Origin: Caulobacter segnis
GTDB taxonomy: Bacteria > Pseudomonadota > Alphaproteobacteria > Caulobacterales > Caulobacteraceae
DNA: 64,000 nucleotides
Reading direction: 5' to 3'
Assembly (NCBI RefSeq): GCF_003243465.1
Contig: NZ_QFQZ01000017.1
Location: 1 to 64,000 of the forward strand
Below are positions 7,177 through 15,849 of this stretch, piece by piece. The translations under genes and the position numbers were made by a program. The notes under the pieces were generated by a model. The model was not told the origin of the DNA. It searched no databases and saw nothing but the letters and a program-made list of their open reading frames with translations. Each line of letters opens with the position of its first letter. Positions within the stretch are counted from its first letter, which is position 1.

Positions 7177-8112
7177 TTAGGCCAGCTTGATCTCGCGCAG
7201 GCGCTGCTGGAGGAATTCGTCGGCGGTGATCGACTCCGGATAGCGATCCGGGTTCTCGGCCGTCACGCAGTTCGGCAGCGTCTTGATCTCGTAGTCCGAG
7301 GCGAAGTGCAGGAAGAACGGCGTCGAATAGCGCGCGAAGCCCCGACGCTCCGGCGGCGGGTTGACCACACGGTGGACGGTCGACGGCAGCACGTGGTTGG
7401 TCAGGCGCTCGAGCATGTCGCCGATATTGACGACCAGGCAGCCGGGCGGCGGGTTGATCGGCAGCCACTGGCCGTCGCGGTCTAGCACCTCCAGCCCGCC
7501 TTCCTCGGCGCCGAGCAGCAGGGTGATGGTGTTGATGTCGCCGTGGGCGCCGGCGCGCACGCCCGTGGCGTCCAGCGGGATCGGCGGATAGTGCAGCAGG
7601 CGCAACACGCTGTTGCCGTCCCTGACGGTCGGCGCGAAGAAGTTCCGGTCCAGCTTCAGATAGGTGGCGATGGCTTCCAGCACCTTGCCGCCCATGCCGT
7701 CGAGCGCGTTGTAGAGCCAGCTGACGTCGTGCTTGAAGGCCGGGATCTCGGCGGGCCAGACATTGTCGGCCATGTGGGCGCGGAACCGGTGGCCGGGCGG
7801 CAGGTCGCGGCCCATGTGCCAGAATTCCTTGAGGTCGTAGTGGTCGGCGCCCTTGGCGGTCTCGACCCCGAACGGGATGTAGCCGCGCGCGCCGCCCTTC
7901 ACGCCGGCATATTGCTTCTTGGTCTCGACGGGCAGGGCGAAGAAGGCCTTGGCGGCGTCGACGGCGGCGTCGATGCGCGCTTGATCCAGGTCATAGTCCG
8001 AGAGAACCGCGAAGCCGTAGCGTTCGAAGGACGCCCCCAGCTCCTGGGAGAAGCGCGTGAAGTCCTTCGCATAGAGCGAGAAGGAAACCGGAGCGATGGC
8101 GGAGTTGGACAC
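7177..8112 (-). CDS. Isopenicillin N synthase-like 2-oxoglutarate/Fe(II) oxygenase
   Basis: About 311 aa from a GTG at 8112, which has AAGG about 9 bases upstream; a TTG at 8175 would add 21 residues. The N-terminal DIOX_N region includes FERYGFAVLSDYDLDQ and GARGYIPFGVETAKG. The iron ligands are visible in AHGDINTITLLLG (H and D) and STVHRVVNPP (H), and the oxoglutarate-binding RYS motif in ARYSTPFFLHF. Members hydroxylate or desaturate small molecules; the substrate here is unknown. It stands alone between trmD and the OmpA-like lipoprotein. Confidence 0.85.
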   Translation of the reverse strand: MSNSAIAPVSFSLYAKDFTRFSQELGASFERYGFAVLSDYDLDQARIDAAVDAAKAFFALPVETKKQYAGVKGGARGYIPFGVETAKGADHYDLKEFWHMGRDLPPGHRFRAHMADNVWPAEIPAFKHDVSWLYNALDGMGGKVLEAIATYLKLDRNFFAPTVRDGNSVLRLLHYPPIPLDATGVRAGAHGDINTITLLLGAEEGGLEVLDRDGQWLPINPPPGCLVVNIGDMLERLTNHVLPSTVHRVVNPPPERRGFARYSTPFFLHFASDYEIKTLPNCVTAENPDRYPESITADEFLQQRLREIKLA

Positions 8113-8286
8113 GTCGACGGGCCTTGGATCTGCGAGCTTCTGAATGAGTAAGTCCCTTCTTACTACACCGCGCAAAGACTGACGCGAAGGGCGTTCGTCT
8201 CACGGGCGGCCTGGGAGCGGAACTTGACCATAAGTCGGGCGTTTGCCCGTCTGACCTTGATCTACAACAAACGCACGAGGGTTGCG

Positions 8287-8961
8287 ATGACGCGCAAGTT
8301 TGCTCTGGCCGCCGTCCTGGTGGGCGCGAGCGCCCTGGTCGCCTGCACGACCACCGATCCCTATACCGGCATGCCGGTCCGGAACAATACGGGCACGGGC
8401 GCCCTGGCCGGCGCGGCCGGCGGGGCCTTGCTCGGCTATCTGACCAACACCAACAAGGGCGAGCAGGGCCGCAAGAACGCGCTGATCGGCGCGGGCATCG
8501 GCGCCTTGGCCGGCGGCGCCGTCGGCAACTACATGGACCGCCAGCAGGCCGACTTCCGTCGCAGCCTGGAGGGCTCGGGCGTGATGATCCGGCGCAATGG
8601 CGACCAGATCGTCCTGGTCATGCCCAGCGACGTGACCTTCGCCGTCGACCGCTCGGACGTGCAGCCGCAGTTCACCCGGGTGTTGGACGACGTCGCCCGC
8701 ACCCTCAACGCCTATTCCCAGACCACGATCGATGTGGTCGGCCACGCGGACTCCAGTGGACCCGACGAGTACAATCAGGTCCTGTCGGAGCGCCGGGCCA
8801 GCGCCGTCGCGGCCTATCTGACGAACCAGGGTCGGGTGCTGCCGGATCGGATCTTCGTCGCCGGCATGGGCGAGCGCCAGCCGATCGCCGATAATGCGAC
8901 GCCCGCGGGCCGGGCTCAGAACCGCCGCGTCGAGATCGTCCTGCGTCCGCTGACCCGCTGA
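8287..8961 (+). CDS. OmpA-family peptidoglycan-associated lipoprotein
   Basis: The 224-aa precursor has a lipoprotein signal with lipobox ALVAC near residue 20. Next come glycine-zipper-like stretches (GALAGAAGGALLGY and IGAGIGALAGGAVGNYMD), and then a C-terminal OmpA domain from about residue 105. The OmpA domain carries the peptidoglycan-binding pattern VVGHADSSGPDEYNQVLSER and NRRVEIVL. The ATG at 8287 was chosen because it puts the lipobox at the right place. It probably anchors the outer membrane to peptidoglycan (YiaD-like). It stands 325 bases or less from the divergent oxygenase and 92 bases before the desaturase. Confidence 0.92.
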   Translation: MTRKFALAAVLVGASALVACTTTDPYTGMPVRNNTGTGALAGAAGGALLGYLTNTNKGEQGRKNALIGAGIGALAGGAVGNYMDRQQADFRRSLEGSGVMIRRNGDQIVLVMPSDVTFAVDRSDVQPQFTRVLDDVARTLNAYSQTTIDVVGHADSSGPDEYNQVLSERRASAVAAYLTNQGRVLPDRIFVAGMGERQPIADNATPAGRAQNRRVEIVLRPLTR

Positions 8962-9053
8962 GTTCGGCCGCTTCGGGCCCTTACGAGCACGAAGCGGTTG
9001 CTTTTCGCCCTCGTCGTCGCCAAGTCGTCACGTTCGAACAGCGCGAGGACGAC

Positions 9054-10118
9054 GTGGCCAAGACTGCAAGCGATAGCGTCAGCCTGACGCGGCAGGCCTA
9101 CGCCCTGACCGACGATCTGATGACGCCCAAAGCGGCGATCTACTGGATCGACCTGCTGGTCTCGGCGGGCCTGATGTGGGGCGGCTTCCTTCTGGCCGCC
9201 AGCACCTCGAGCTTGGCGCTCGGCCTCGTCGCCGGTCTCGTCAGCGTGCTGGCGCTCTATCGCGCGCTGAGCTTTATCCATGAGCTGACCCATATCCGCG
9301 ACGACGAGGCGCCGGGCTTCCGCCTGGGATGGAACGTCCTGGTCGGCGTGCCCCTGATGACGCCGTCGCTGATGTACGAGGGCGTGCACAACGTCCACCA
9401 CGTGAAGGACCGCTTCGGCACGGCGCTGGATCCGGAGTACCTGCCGCTCTCGCGCTATACGCCGCTGTCTCTGGCGGGCTTCCTGTTCGTCGCGCTGCTG
9501 GCGCCGCTCGGCGTGCTGATCCGCTCGGCGATCCTGACGCCGCTCTCGTTCCTGATCCCGCCGCTGCGCCGCTTCGTTCAGCAACGCCTGTCGGCGCTGG
9601 TCATCAATCCCGACTTCGTCCGCGAGGACATGACGAAGCTCCGGCCCGCCTGGTTGATCCAGGATATCGCCTGCTGGCTGTGGTCCTGGACGATCATCGC
9701 CGCGACGCTGCTCGGCGTTCTGCCGGTGCGGTTCGTGCTGACGGGCCTGGCGATCTTCTCCATCGCCACCTTCGTCAACCAGGCGCGCACCCTGGTCGCC
9801 CACCACTGGGACAACGACGGCGGCAAGATGACCCTGGACGAGCAGTTCCTCGACTCGGTCAACGTCCCGCCGCCGAATCTGGCGTCGGAGCTCTGGGCGC
9901 CCGTGGGCTTGCGCTATCACGCCTTGCACCACCTGCTGCCGCGCCTGCCCTACCACAACCTTGGCAAGGCCCACGCACGGTTGGCGAAGGCCCTGGCCCC
10001 GGATTCTCTCTATCACCGCGCGTCGCAGAAAGGCCTCTTCGAGGCGCTCGCGGCGCTCTTCCAGCGGGTCGCGCGCAAGCCCGCGCTGGCGTCGCAAGGA
10101 CCGCACGCGGCCGAATAG
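9054..10118 (+). CDS. Membrane fatty acid desaturase family protein
   Basis: The 354-aa protein starts with GTG (MAKTASDSVSLTRQ). It has several hydrophobic segments (about residues 30-75, 135-165, 200-245) and the three histidine clusters of the di-iron desaturase/hydroxylase family: HELTHIRDD, HNVHHVKD and, near the end, HALHHLLP, plus HHWDNDGG. The exact lipid substrate cannot be read from the sequence. It ends 12 bases before the stop of the convergent antiporter gene. Confidence 0.88.
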   Translation: MAKTASDSVSLTRQAYALTDDLMTPKAAIYWIDLLVSAGLMWGGFLLAASTSSLALGLVAGLVSVLALYRALSFIHELTHIRDDEAPGFRLGWNVLVGVPLMTPSLMYEGVHNVHHVKDRFGTALDPEYLPLSRYTPLSLAGFLFVALLAPLGVLIRSAILTPLSFLIPPLRRFVQQRLSALVINPDFVREDMTKLRPAWLIQDIACWLWSWTIIAATLLGVLPVRFVLTGLAIFSIATFVNQARTLVAHHWDNDGGKMTLDEQFLDSVNVPPPNLASELWAPVGLRYHALHHLLPRLPYHNLGKAHARLAKALAPDSLYHRASQKGLFEALAALFQRVARKPALASQGPHAAE

Positions 10119-10130
10119 GCCGCGCCTCGG

Positions 10131-12035
10131 CTACTCGGCGCCCTCCTGCTGGGCGCGCTCGCGCAGTTCTTCGTCCAGGCTGGCCGTGTCCCACGCCCCG
10201 CCGGCGTCGCCAGGCCGCATGCGGTGCAGGTCCGCGTCGAGCAGTCGGTCCATGGTCTTGGCGGCGTCGCGCGAGGCCAGGATGTAGGCCTCCTCCTGTC
10301 CCCACATCGGGCGAAGCTCCTCGAACACCCGACGGTCGTGACGGCGGAAGAAGGCCGCGGCGCGGTGGGCGCGGTGGGCGCGGAAGCCCAGCTTCTGCAG
10401 CGCCGTGGCGCCGAGGGCGAGGGCGGACTCGAAGGTCTCGCGCTCCACCGCGTCCGCGCCGTTGGCCAGCAGGTCGTAGGCGTGGCGACGATCCCAGGCT
10501 CGCGCCAGGATGACGAGGTTGGGGAACGCCTTGCGCGCCGTCTCGACCAGCTCGACCGTCTTCTCGCGATCATCCAGGGCGACGATCAGCATCCGCGCGC
10601 GATCGGCGCCGGCCTGGCGCAGCAGGTCGAGCCGCGTGGCGTCGCCATAGTGAACGCGGCGGCCAAAGCGGCGCAGCAGCTCGATCTGTTCGATGTCGCT
10701 GTCCAGCACCGTCGACTTGAAGCCATTGGCCGACAGCAGGCGGCCGGTGATCTGCCCGAAGCGGCCGAAGCCGGCGATGATGATGTCCGGCTCGCCCTCG
10801 TCGAAGTCGCCGGTGTCGGGCGTCACGTCGGGGATCGCTGCGTCCATCAGGGCGGCCACGCGCTCGTAGAGGATCATGGCCACTGGCGTCAGGGCCATCG
10901 AGACGGCCACGGCGGCGGTCAGCAGCGCCGCCAGCGGCGCCCCGATCACCCCGGCCCCGACCGTGAAGCTGAGCAGTACAAAGGCGAACTCGCCGCCTTG
11001 GGCGAGGGCGGTGGCCACGGCCATGGCCCCGCGCTTGGGGGCGCCGAACAGGCGGGCGAGGCCATACATGACCAGGAACTTCAGGATCATCAGGCCGAGC
11101 ACAAGCCCGGCCAGGATCAGGGGCTGCCGCGCCACGAGCGGCAGGTCGACGCCCGCGCCGACCGTGATGAAGAAGAGACCGAGCAGCAGGCCCCGGAACG
11201 GCTCGATGTCGGTCTCCAGCTCACGGCGGAACTCGCTTTCGGCCAGCACCACCCCCGCCAGGAAGGCCCCGAGGGCGGGCGACAGGCCCACGATCTGCAT
11301 CAGGCTGGCCACCGCGACGACGATCAGCAGCGCCGAGGCGGTGAAGATCTCGCGCAGGCGCGCCTTGGCGATGAAGCGGAACACCGGGCGCACCAGATAG
11401 CGGCCTCCGCCGACCACGGCCGCGACCGCGGCGAACACCGACAGGCCTTGGGCCCAGACGGGCAGGTGAGCGACGAGGTTCCCGCCGCCGTGACCGCCGG
11501 CCTCGGTGTGAGAGGCCGGGGCCACCGTGGCCAGCAAGGGCAGGAGGGCGAACAGCGGAATGACCGCCAGGTCCTGCAGCAGCAGCACCCCGAACGCCGC
11601 CCGGCCGACGGGTCCCTGCCTCAGGCCCTTCTCGTCGAGGGTCTGCAGCACGATCGCGGTGGAGGACATCGCCAGCACGAGGCCGACGGCGAGCGCCGTC
11701 TGCCAGGGCAGGCCCAGGGCGAGCGAAGCGGCGGCGATGGCCAGCGCCGTTCCGACCACCTGCGCGCCGCCCAGGCCGAAGATGGCCTTGCGCATGTCCC
11801 ACAGCATCGACGGCCTGACCTCGAGGCCGATCAGGAAAAGCAGGATGACCACGCCGAACTCGGCGAACTTCATGACGTCGGCCTGGGCGCCGACCAGCGA
11901 CAGGGCGTAGGGGCCGATGACGACGCCGGCGATCAGGTAGCCGAGCACCGAGCCCAGCCCGAGCCGCTTGGCGATCGGCACCGAGACGACGGCCGCGCCC
12001 AGATAGACGAGCGTCTGGGTCAGGAAGTTTTCCAT
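10131..12035 (-). CDS. Kef-type potassium/proton antiporter with RCK (TrkA-N) domain
   Basis: The 634-aa protein has an N-terminal CPA2 antiporter domain of about 12 membrane segments (residues about 5-385) and a cytoplasmic TrkA-N domain starting IIIAGFGRFGQITGRLLSAN near residue 412, with the nucleotide-binding GFGRFG. A C-terminal tail of about 120 residues is charged and alanine-rich. Such proteins are glutathione-gated K+ efflux systems (KefB/KefC). The gene directly upstream encodes a KefF/KefG-like flavodoxin-fold partner and ends exactly where this ATG begins, so the two are one operon and probably one complex. Confidence 0.92.
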   Translation of the reverse strand: MENFLTQTLVYLGAAVVSVPIAKRLGLGSVLGYLIAGVVIGPYALSLVGAQADVMKFAEFGVVILLFLIGLEVRPSMLWDMRKAIFGLGGAQVVGTALAIAAASLALGLPWQTALAVGLVLAMSSTAIVLQTLDEKGLRQGPVGRAAFGVLLLQDLAVIPLFALLPLLATVAPASHTEAGGHGGGNLVAHLPVWAQGLSVFAAVAAVVGGGRYLVRPVFRFIAKARLREIFTASALLIVVAVASLMQIVGLSPALGAFLAGVVLAESEFRRELETDIEPFRGLLLGLFFITVGAGVDLPLVARQPLILAGLVLGLMILKFLVMYGLARLFGAPKRGAMAVATALAQGGEFAFVLLSFTVGAGVIGAPLAALLTAAVAVSMALTPVAMILYERVAALMDAAIPDVTPDTGDFDEGEPDIIIAGFGRFGQITGRLLSANGFKSTVLDSDIEQIELLRRFGRRVHYGDATRLDLLRQAGADRARMLIVALDDREKTVELVETARKAFPNLVILARAWDRRHAYDLLANGADAVERETFESALALGATALQKLGFRAHRAHRAAAFFRRHDRRVFEELRPMWGQEEAYILASRDAAKTMDRLLDADLHRMRPGDAGGAWDTASLDEELRERAQQEGAE

Positions 12036-12623
12036 TTAGCCCTTGGCCTCCGCGCGGGTCGGCAGCAGCGAGGCCACGCGGGCCTTGTAGCGTTCAGCCT
12101 CGGCCTTCAGGGCGGCGTCGTCTTTCACCGATGCGCCGTGAACCACGAACGGCGTCTCCCAGTCCATGCCGCACAGGTGGGCGGTCTGTTCCAGGGGGCG
12201 CAGGAATTCGTCCATGCTGAAGCGATTGTAGCCGTGGGCGTGATAGGCCTTGGCGGTGCCGCCGGTGGTGCAGGCCACGAACAGCTTCTTGCCTTTCAGC
12301 GCCTCGGCGCCGTCGCCATAGGCGAAGCCGTGCAGCCACACGATGTCCAGCCATTCCTTCAGCAGCGACGGCGTCGAGTACCAGAACAGCGGGAACTGCA
12401 GGGCGACCACGTCATGCGCCACCAGGGCGGCCTGCTCGGTCTCGATGTCTACCACGAAGTCCGGATAGGTCTCATAGAGGTCCTTGAACGTGACGCCGGA
12501 AAGGCTCTTGGCCGCCTTGGCCAGCGTCCGATTGGCGCGCGAGCGTTCAAGCGCTGGATGCGCCAGCACCAGAAGCACCCCGGAGGTGGCGGGTGTCACC
12601 GAGCCGGTGTTAGCGTCGGACAT
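12036..12623 (-). CDS. NAD(P)H quinone reductase-like flavoprotein, Kef ancillary protein
   Basis: The 195-aa protein belongs to the flavodoxin-like NQO1/KefF/KefG family: LLVLAHPALERSRANRTLAK near residue 17, DLYETYPDF, VALQFPLFWYSTPSLLKEWL and ACTTGGTAKAYHAHG. KefF and KefG bind Kef antiporters and are required for full activity. The ATG at 12623 was chosen because the preceding in-frame segment is not conserved-looking. Its TAA is directly followed by the antiporter ATG, supporting the partnership. Confidence 0.9.
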   Translation of the reverse strand: MSDANTGSVTPATSGVLLVLAHPALERSRANRTLAKAAKSLSGVTFKDLYETYPDFVVDIETEQAALVAHDVVALQFPLFWYSTPSLLKEWLDIVWLHGFAYGDGAEALKGKKLFVACTTGGTAKAYHAHGYNRFSMDEFLRPLEQTAHLCGMDWETPFVVHGASVKDDAALKAEAERYKARVASLLPTRAEAKG

Positions 12624-12731
12624 CAGGCGGCCCTTCTGGAAAAACAATTCATCAAGGGTTGAATTTCTTCTTGGCTCGGGCGACACGCTTCGCCCAACAC
12701 CCGACTAGCAGGTCGGGACAAGGGAGACACC

Positions 12732-13442
12732 ATGGTCGACAAGGTGAAGACAGACGCCGTCGAGGCCCTGGCCGGGCTGCTGAAGGACGGCATGACCATC
12801 ATGGCCGGGGGATTTGGCCTCTGCGGCATTCCGGAGAACCTGATCGCGGCGATCCGCGAGGCGGGAACGAAGGACCTCACGGTCGTCTCCAACAATTGCG
12901 GTGTCGACGGCTTCGGCCTGGGCATCCTGCTGGAAAACCGCCAGATCAAGAAGATGGTCTCGTCCTATGTGGGTGAGAACAAGCTGTTCGAACAGCTCTA
13001 CCTGTCCGGCGAACTGGAGCTCGAGTTCAATCCGCAAGGCACCCTGGCCGAGCGCATTCGTGCGGGCGGCGCGGGCATCCCCGCCTTCTTCACGCGCACC
13101 GGCTACGGCACGTTGGTGGCCGAGGGCAAGGAAGTCCGCGAATTCGACGGCGAGATGTACGTGATGGAGCGGGGCCTCACCGCCGACCTCGCGATCGTCA
13201 AGGCCTGGAAGGGCGACGCCGAGGGCAACCTGATCTACCGGAAGACCGCGCGGAACTTCAATCCGATGATGGCCACGGCCGGCCGCGCCACGGTGGTCGA
13301 GGTCGAGGAGCTGGTCGAGATCGGCGCCCTCGACAAGGACGCCATCCACACCCCCGGCATCTATGTCGACCGCATCATCAAGGGCGCGAAGTTCGAGAAG
13401 CGCATCGAGCGGGTCACCACTCGCCAGAAGGAGACCGCGTAA
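12732..13442 (+). CDS. scoA: 3-oxoacid CoA-transferase subunit A
   Basis: Alpha subunit of succinyl-CoA:3-ketoacid CoA-transferase, which activates acetoacetate using succinyl-CoA. The 236-aa protein shows MIMAGGFGLCGIP-type start (GMTIMAGGFGLCGIPENLI), SNNCGVDGFGLG, and RAGGAGIPAFFTRTGYGTLV. ATG at 12732 follows an AGGGAG ribosome site. It is followed by subunit B with a one-base overlap. The pair may serve ketone body or polyhydroxybutyrate breakdown, or branched-chain catabolism. Confidence 0.95.
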   Translation: MVDKVKTDAVEALAGLLKDGMTIMAGGFGLCGIPENLIAAIREAGTKDLTVVSNNCGVDGFGLGILLENRQIKKMVSSYVGENKLFEQLYLSGELELEFNPQGTLAERIRAGGAGIPAFFTRTGYGTLVAEGKEVREFDGEMYVMERGLTADLAIVKAWKGDAEGNLIYRKTARNFNPMMATAGRATVVEVEELVEIGALDKDAIHTPGIYVDRIIKGAKFEKRIERVTTRQKETA

Positions 13443-14083
13443 TGGCCTGGACCCGCGACGAGATGGCGGCCCGCGCCGCCAAGGAGCTGCAGGATGGCTT
13501 CTACGTGAACCTCGGCATCGGCATCCCGACCCTGGTCGCCAACTACATTCCCGAAGGCATGCACGTGACGCTGCAGAGCGAGAACGGCATGCTGGGCATG
13601 GGGCCGTTCCCCTATGAGGGCGAGGCTGATCCCGACCTTATAAACGCCGGCAAGCAGACGATCACCGAGCTGGACTCGAGCTCCTATTTCAGCTCGGCCG
13701 ACAGTTTCGCCATGATCCGCGGCGGTCACATCGCGCTGTCGATCCTGGGCGGCATGCAGGTGGCGGAGAACGGGGATCTGGCCAACTGGATGGTGCCGGG
13801 CAAGATGGTCAAGGGCATGGGCGGCGCCATGGATCTCGTCGCGGGCGTCAAGCGCGTGGTGGTGGTCATGGACCACTGCGAGAAGTCGGGCGCGCCCAAG
13901 TTCCTGAAAGCCTGCACCCTGCCGCTGACCGGCGCCGGGGTTGTCGACCTCTTGATCACCGAGCTCGGCGTGTTCGAGATCAATCGCGGCAAGACGCCGG
14001 TCCGGCTGATCGAGTTGGCCCCCGGCGTTTCGGTCGAGGACATCACGGCCAAGACCGAGGCGGCGTTCGAGACGGCGCTCTAG
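13442..14083 (+). CDS. scoB: 3-oxoacid CoA-transferase subunit B
   Basis: Beta subunit, 213 aa, carrying the catalytic glutamate in LQSENGMLGMGPFP (near residue 48), the residue that forms the glutamyl-CoA intermediate. Other family blocks are GIGIPTLVANYIPEG, GGHIALSILGGMQVAENGDL and KFLKACTLPLTG. Length is normal. The ATG overlaps the scoA stop (TAATG), so expression is coupled. It ends 16 bases before the stop of the convergent glycosyltransferase. Confidence 0.95.
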   Translation: MAWTRDEMAARAAKELQDGFYVNLGIGIPTLVANYIPEGMHVTLQSENGMLGMGPFPYEGEADPDLINAGKQTITELDSSSYFSSADSFAMIRGGHIALSILGGMQVAENGDLANWMVPGKMVKGMGGAMDLVAGVKRVVVVMDHCEKSGAPKFLKACTLPLTGAGVVDLLITELGVFEINRGKTPVRLIELAPGVSVEDITAKTEAAFETAL

Positions 14084-14099
14084 CGTCGTCTCTTTCGGA

Positions 14100-15668
14100 C
14101 TATCGCCGCTTCGGCTCCGGCGGCAGCCCGGTGACGGGATCGCGGGGCAGGGGGGCGAAGCCCTCGGCGACGAACAGGTCGATCCGGCGCGAGCGCTTCT
14201 TGTCGAGGCGCACGCGGGAGATCTGCAGGCCGGACGTCGCCTTGAAGTCCTGCTCGATCTCCGGGCGATAGCCGCCCTCGAGGCTGACGATCAGGGCGCG
14301 GCGGCCATAGGCGGCGTTCAGCGGCACCTCGGTCTCGGCCTGGTTTTGGGGCGAGGCCTCGTGCACCCACATCCGTAGCGGCGGCGCGCCGGGCCGCCCG
14401 AAGTAGTCGCGGCCGTAATAGGCGGCGGCGTTGTAGAGGAAGCGGTCGTCCATCGCGACGGCGGTGACCCCGCCGCGCAGCGCCTGCTCCTCGCGGGTTC
14501 GCTCGATGACGGCCTGGATGGTCTGGTCCCAGCCGCGCACGCGCTTGAAGCCGTTCGACAGGCCCACGGCGTCGGCGGCGCGCGGATTGACCATGCAGAC
14601 GACGAAGAACGCGGCGAACACCGCTTGCAGCGCCAGGCCGCCGACCAGCCAGCGGCGGGCGTTCCAGCGCAGCAGCCATCCCGCGGCCAGCACCGAGCCG
14701 GCGACGAAGGACGCGCCGGCCCAGTTGGCGTTGGCGCGCGAGACGAAGGCCTCGCCCGCGACGATGACCAGCGGCGGGGCGCTGAAGCACAGCAGCAGAA
14801 GATCCGGCGATTGCACCTTGCGCTTGATCCCCAGCCAGATCGCGCCGCCCAGCAGAACGCCAAAGGGGATTGGTCCGAACACCCCGAACTGGGAGATCAC
14901 GAACTCGCCCAGCTCGCGGACATTGAACAGGTGCGCGCCCCAATTGGCGTTCGAGGCGGTGTGCTTGACCGTCGAGAAGTGGTGGCTGGCGTTCCAGGCG
15001 AAGTTCGGCGCCAGGGTCAGGACGAAGGCCAGGGCGAACAGCACGATCGCCGCCGCGCACCAGCGATGGCGCGCTTCCTTCGAGATCAGGGCGTGCAGGA
15101 CGATGCTGCCGAGCGCATAGATCGCCGCGTATTTAGAGAGGAAGGCCAGGCCCAGCGTCACGCCCATTCCCGCCGCTACGAAGTAGCGACGTGGCGCATA
15201 GGCCTCGGCCAGGTCGACATAGGCCCAGATCGTCAGGGATAGGAAGAACAGCAGAGGCGCGTCGGTGGCGATCAGGCCCGAGGACAGCACCACGCCCGGC
15301 ATCAGGCTGTAGATGGCCGCTGCGACCAGTCCGGACCATCCGCCGTACAGGCGCCAGGCGATCCTGTGGACGACGAGGGCCGTCGCGCCATGCAGCAGCG
15401 GCGCCGACAGCCGCACCCACGCCTCGGCGTCGCCGCCGATCTTGGTCGTCAGCCAGATCAGCCAGGCGATCATCGGCGGCTTGGAGAAATAGCCGAACGC
15501 CAGCTCGCGCGACCACAGCCAGTACTGGGCCTCGTCCGGATAGAGCTCCAGCGGCGTCGCGAACAGCGCCGCAAGACGCACGAGCGTCAGCCCCGCCACC
15601 ATCAGCAGGGTCAGCCGCCAGGCGCGGCCTTCGGCAGTTTGCGGGGCGGGAACGAGCGTGGGGGTCAT
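14100..15668 (-). CDS. Family 39 glycosyltransferase (PMT/ArnT-like integral membrane enzyme)
   Basis: The 522-aa protein has a GT39 N-terminus with YPDEAQYWLWSRELAFGYFS (acidic DE motif in the first periplasmic loop, about residues 41-60) and KPPMIAWLIWL, then many hydrophobic segments to about residue 365 and a soluble C-terminal domain of about 150 residues. The family transfers sugars from polyprenyl phosphates to lipid A or proteins. The substrate is unknown here. The ATG at 15668 gives the usual start. It is convergent with scoAB and divergent from the Oar-like receptor. Confidence 0.9.
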   Translation of the reverse strand: MTPTLVPAPQTAEGRAWRLTLLMVAGLTLVRLAALFATPLELYPDEAQYWLWSRELAFGYFSKPPMIAWLIWLTTKIGGDAEAWVRLSAPLLHGATALVVHRIAWRLYGGWSGLVAAAIYSLMPGVVLSSGLIATDAPLLFFLSLTIWAYVDLAEAYAPRRYFVAAGMGVTLGLAFLSKYAAIYALGSIVLHALISKEARHRWCAAAIVLFALAFVLTLAPNFAWNASHHFSTVKHTASNANWGAHLFNVRELGEFVISQFGVFGPIPFGVLLGGAIWLGIKRKVQSPDLLLLCFSAPPLVIVAGEAFVSRANANWAGASFVAGSVLAAGWLLRWNARRWLVGGLALQAVFAAFFVVCMVNPRAADAVGLSNGFKRVRGWDQTIQAVIERTREEQALRGGVTAVAMDDRFLYNAAAYYGRDYFGRPGAPPLRMWVHEASPQNQAETEVPLNAAYGRRALIVSLEGGYRPEIEQDFKATSGLQISRVRLDKKRSRRIDLFVAEGFAPLPRDPVTGLPPEPKRR

Positions 15669-15770
15669 GACGCCTGATTAAACAAGTAAGAAAAATCTGA
15701 CCAATTGTTCCGCGTTTCCGGGGCATTGTGACAGTTTCTGGGCGGGCGTGGCCTTTCCGTCACCAAACCT

Positions 15771-15801
15771 TTGAATAAGCCGCGTAAAGACCGCCTAGAT
15801 C
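15771..15801 (+). promoter_or_regulatory. Candidate promoter of the Oar-like receptor
   Basis: TTGAAT at 15771-15776 and CCTAGATC at 15794-15801 with a 17-base spacer. The second hexamer region matches seven of eight positions of the Caulobacter housekeeping -10 element GCTANAWC. It leaves a roughly 40-base leader ahead of the ATG at 15850. Confidence 0.4.
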
Positions 15802-15849
15802 GCGCCGCATTTCCGATCATGCGGCGTCCGGAATAACGAGGGGTTTAAC

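Noticed and set aside
10224..12662. 812-aa plus-strand frame across the Kef antiporter and its partner
   Set aside because: Low-complexity arginine/glutamine/histidine composition and full overlap with two clear genes on the other strand.
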